A stretch of DNA of 64,000 bases, from assembly GCF_954871325.1 (NCBI RefSeq), contig NC_088775.1, positions 31,907,561-31,971,560 of the forward strand, in the 5' to 3' direction. The stretch comes from Gordionus sp. m RMFG-2023. Its lineage: Eukaryota; Nematomorpha; Gordioida; Chordodea; Parachordodidae. A model generated the notes under the pieces. The model made no database searches and was not told the DNA's origin. It saw only the letters and a program-made list of their open reading frames with translations. A program made the translations under genes and the position numbers. Positions 62,485 through 64,000 of this stretch are shown piece by piece (position 1 is the stretch's first letter; each line of letters begins with the position of its first letter).

Positions 62485-63600
62485 ATTGAAATTCAATATT
62501 ATAAAATCTGATTTAAATCAAAAAAATTATTATAAAAAATTATGTTTTTTTTGTTGTCCCTAGATCCCTTGTTCTAACCCGTATTCGAAATAAAATTTAA
62601 CGATAAAATAATCGCTGTTATTTTGTTGTATAGTTAGACATATACTATAAATTACATTTTTTATAACAAAATATAATTAAAATTTTTTATTTATATTATA
62701 TTTTCTAAATTCTTACTACTTGATATTATAACAATGAGAGATCTATTTGTATTGTTTTATAATTTATTATAGCAGTATGTAATTACAAATTGATATTATT
62801 CATCAAAAATATAATGCCAAACCATAGTCTCCATACTTAAGAATGGTTGGAATTTCTATCCAGCTAAATCTTCGCTGTTCACATCGGCTGTCTAGTAGGA
62901 AAAGTATTTCAAATCGTCGAATAAAGTGGTTAATTTATCTAATCTCTTTTCGTTAGCCAGATTCTTTTTTCGAAATCGAACGACTAATGTTATTCAACGG
63001 CTTAATTTGAGCTGATTTTTGAAAGAGGCTAAATCACTAATTTATGCAGAAAAATATTAGGGAAGCCTGAACATCTTACTCCTATATGGCACAAAGGTTT
63101 GGACATATATTAACGAATATTCGTGGCTTGGGCAAAATTTTTCTAACTAAAATATTGAGTAAATTAGCCGTTTTTAAAAATCTGCCCAAATCGAACTTAA
63201 GAACAGTAGAACTTTCCCCAAACCTATAAAGTGCATTGTGAATCCGGTGATTTTAAACATACTTGGAGTATGAAAGTGATGGAGCAATGCATTATATGGA
63301 CAAAAGAGATTAGGATAAAAATATGTGCCGATTTTTAGTCCCATATTTCAAGGCCTAATAAATTAACAAGAAAACCCTAATTCTATCAATCTCAGAATTT
63401 ATGAGAGTCTTGAAGTTCAAAATCAGTTTTAGTTATAAAAATATTAATATAATAAAAAATATCCCATAAATTAATTAAAAATAATTAAATTTACTTAAAA
63501 ATATATATACATTGGAATGAGTAAAATTATTGATTGTTAATTGTGTTTAATTAAATTAGTTTATGTTGTTTTGAAATTGAAAAATATTTATCTTAAAAAA
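62485..63600. other. AT-rich stretch with a copy of repeat P
   Basis: About 62995-63205 is a third repeat-P copy (TTTGAGCTGATTTTTGAAAG ... CGTTTTTAAAAATCTGCCCAAA). Nothing else recognised. Confidence 0.45.
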
Positions 63601-64000
63601 CTTTTTTTTATATTGATCTTGAAAAATGGGGCTATTTGCGCCGAAAGTTGGGTCGGGAGCTTGTTTGAGTTTAATTAGAGCAAGTGCTTTCTCAAAATAT
63701 ACTTTCTAATAAAATGAATAGAGAATGTCTATGACCGGTTACCGTCCCGCAATCGAAAATTTTTTCAATAAAAGTGGTCGGCATTATTTAAATCTATTCT
63801 ATAAACTAAATTCAATCCTAGTTATTTTATCTGCTAAAATGGGCCTTGCTAGCCCGCGGCCTAAAAATAGGTTAATCCAGGCTTCGATATCAAATTTTTT
63901 ATTGGCGGGAAATTTTGAGAAAGGGTTAAATTCACCGTTTTTTAAATATGACTAAATCGAGGTTTTTGACAACACCACTTGGCAGCAAGCACCGATACCC
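63601..64000. other. Less AT-rich right edge, unidentified
   Basis: Both strands are open for 50-76 codons: plus 63725-63955 (MSMTGYRPAIENFFNKSG...) and minus about 63955-63805 (KNGEFNPFSKFPANKK ... RGLARPILADK). Base composition differs from the flank. Could be an exon of a neighbouring gene or an element edge; no family recognised. Confidence 0.25.

Overview
The window looks like nuclear DNA of a metazoan: strongly AT-rich (roughly three quarters A+T by eye), with a many-exon cadherin gene whose spliceosomal introns are packed with eukaryotic transposons (hAT, piggyBac, a PIF/Harbinger-like MITE, Ty3/Gypsy, an R2-type LINE) and a tRNA-derived repeat. The phylum cannot be fixed from this sequence. 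The host protein is far more diverged than vertebrate or insect relatives, which suggests a fast-evolving lineage.

The dominant object is one minus-strand gene running from a start codon near 50213 to the left edge, where it continues out of the window. I could follow 24 exons (E1-E24, 5' to 3' from high to low coordinates). Every junction keeps reading phase, giving about 3,200 codons of extracellular protein. The first four cadherin repeats match, in order and in several short motifs, the N-terminus of the FAT1/2/3-Kugelei (Fat-like) class. No laminin-G, EGF, transmembrane or cytoplasmic part is present; those should lie left of position 1. Most introns are 120-700 bp, but a few have swollen with transposons: intron 3 is about 17.8 kb, and introns 5, 8, 11 and 12 are 3-5 kb.

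Layout. 1-8.4 kb: exons E24-E13 with small MITEs. 8.5-11.3 kb: an internally deleted hAT plus a Gypsy scrap in intron 12. 12.5-16.7 kb: a short-LTR Gypsy fossil in intron 11. 17-18.4 kb: E11-E9. 19.3-20 kb: a LINE fossil in intron 8. 21.6-25.4 kb: E8, the giant exon E7 (2.8 kb) and E6. 27.3-28 kb: a MITE in intron 5. 28.3-29.15 kb: E5 and E4. 29.2-46.9 kb: intron 3, holding a LINE scrap, a piggyBac, a Gypsy fossil split by a hAT with an 8-bp target duplication, an R2-type LINE 3' end, an old repeat field, another hAT and a tRNA-like unit. 46.9-50.2 kb: E3-E1 with the signal peptide. 50.2-64 kb: no recognised host gene; two hAT elements here carry other elements nested inside them.

The recurring themes are (i) a very divergent Fat-like cadherin with eroded calcium motifs and a strongly basic, convertase-site-like insertion after repeat 1; (ii) several hAT families sharing GC-rich, Cys/Gly-repeat-like DNA (GGGCC/CCCGA/GGGCGG) next to their ends; and (iii) nested insertions whose order can be read from intact target-site duplications.
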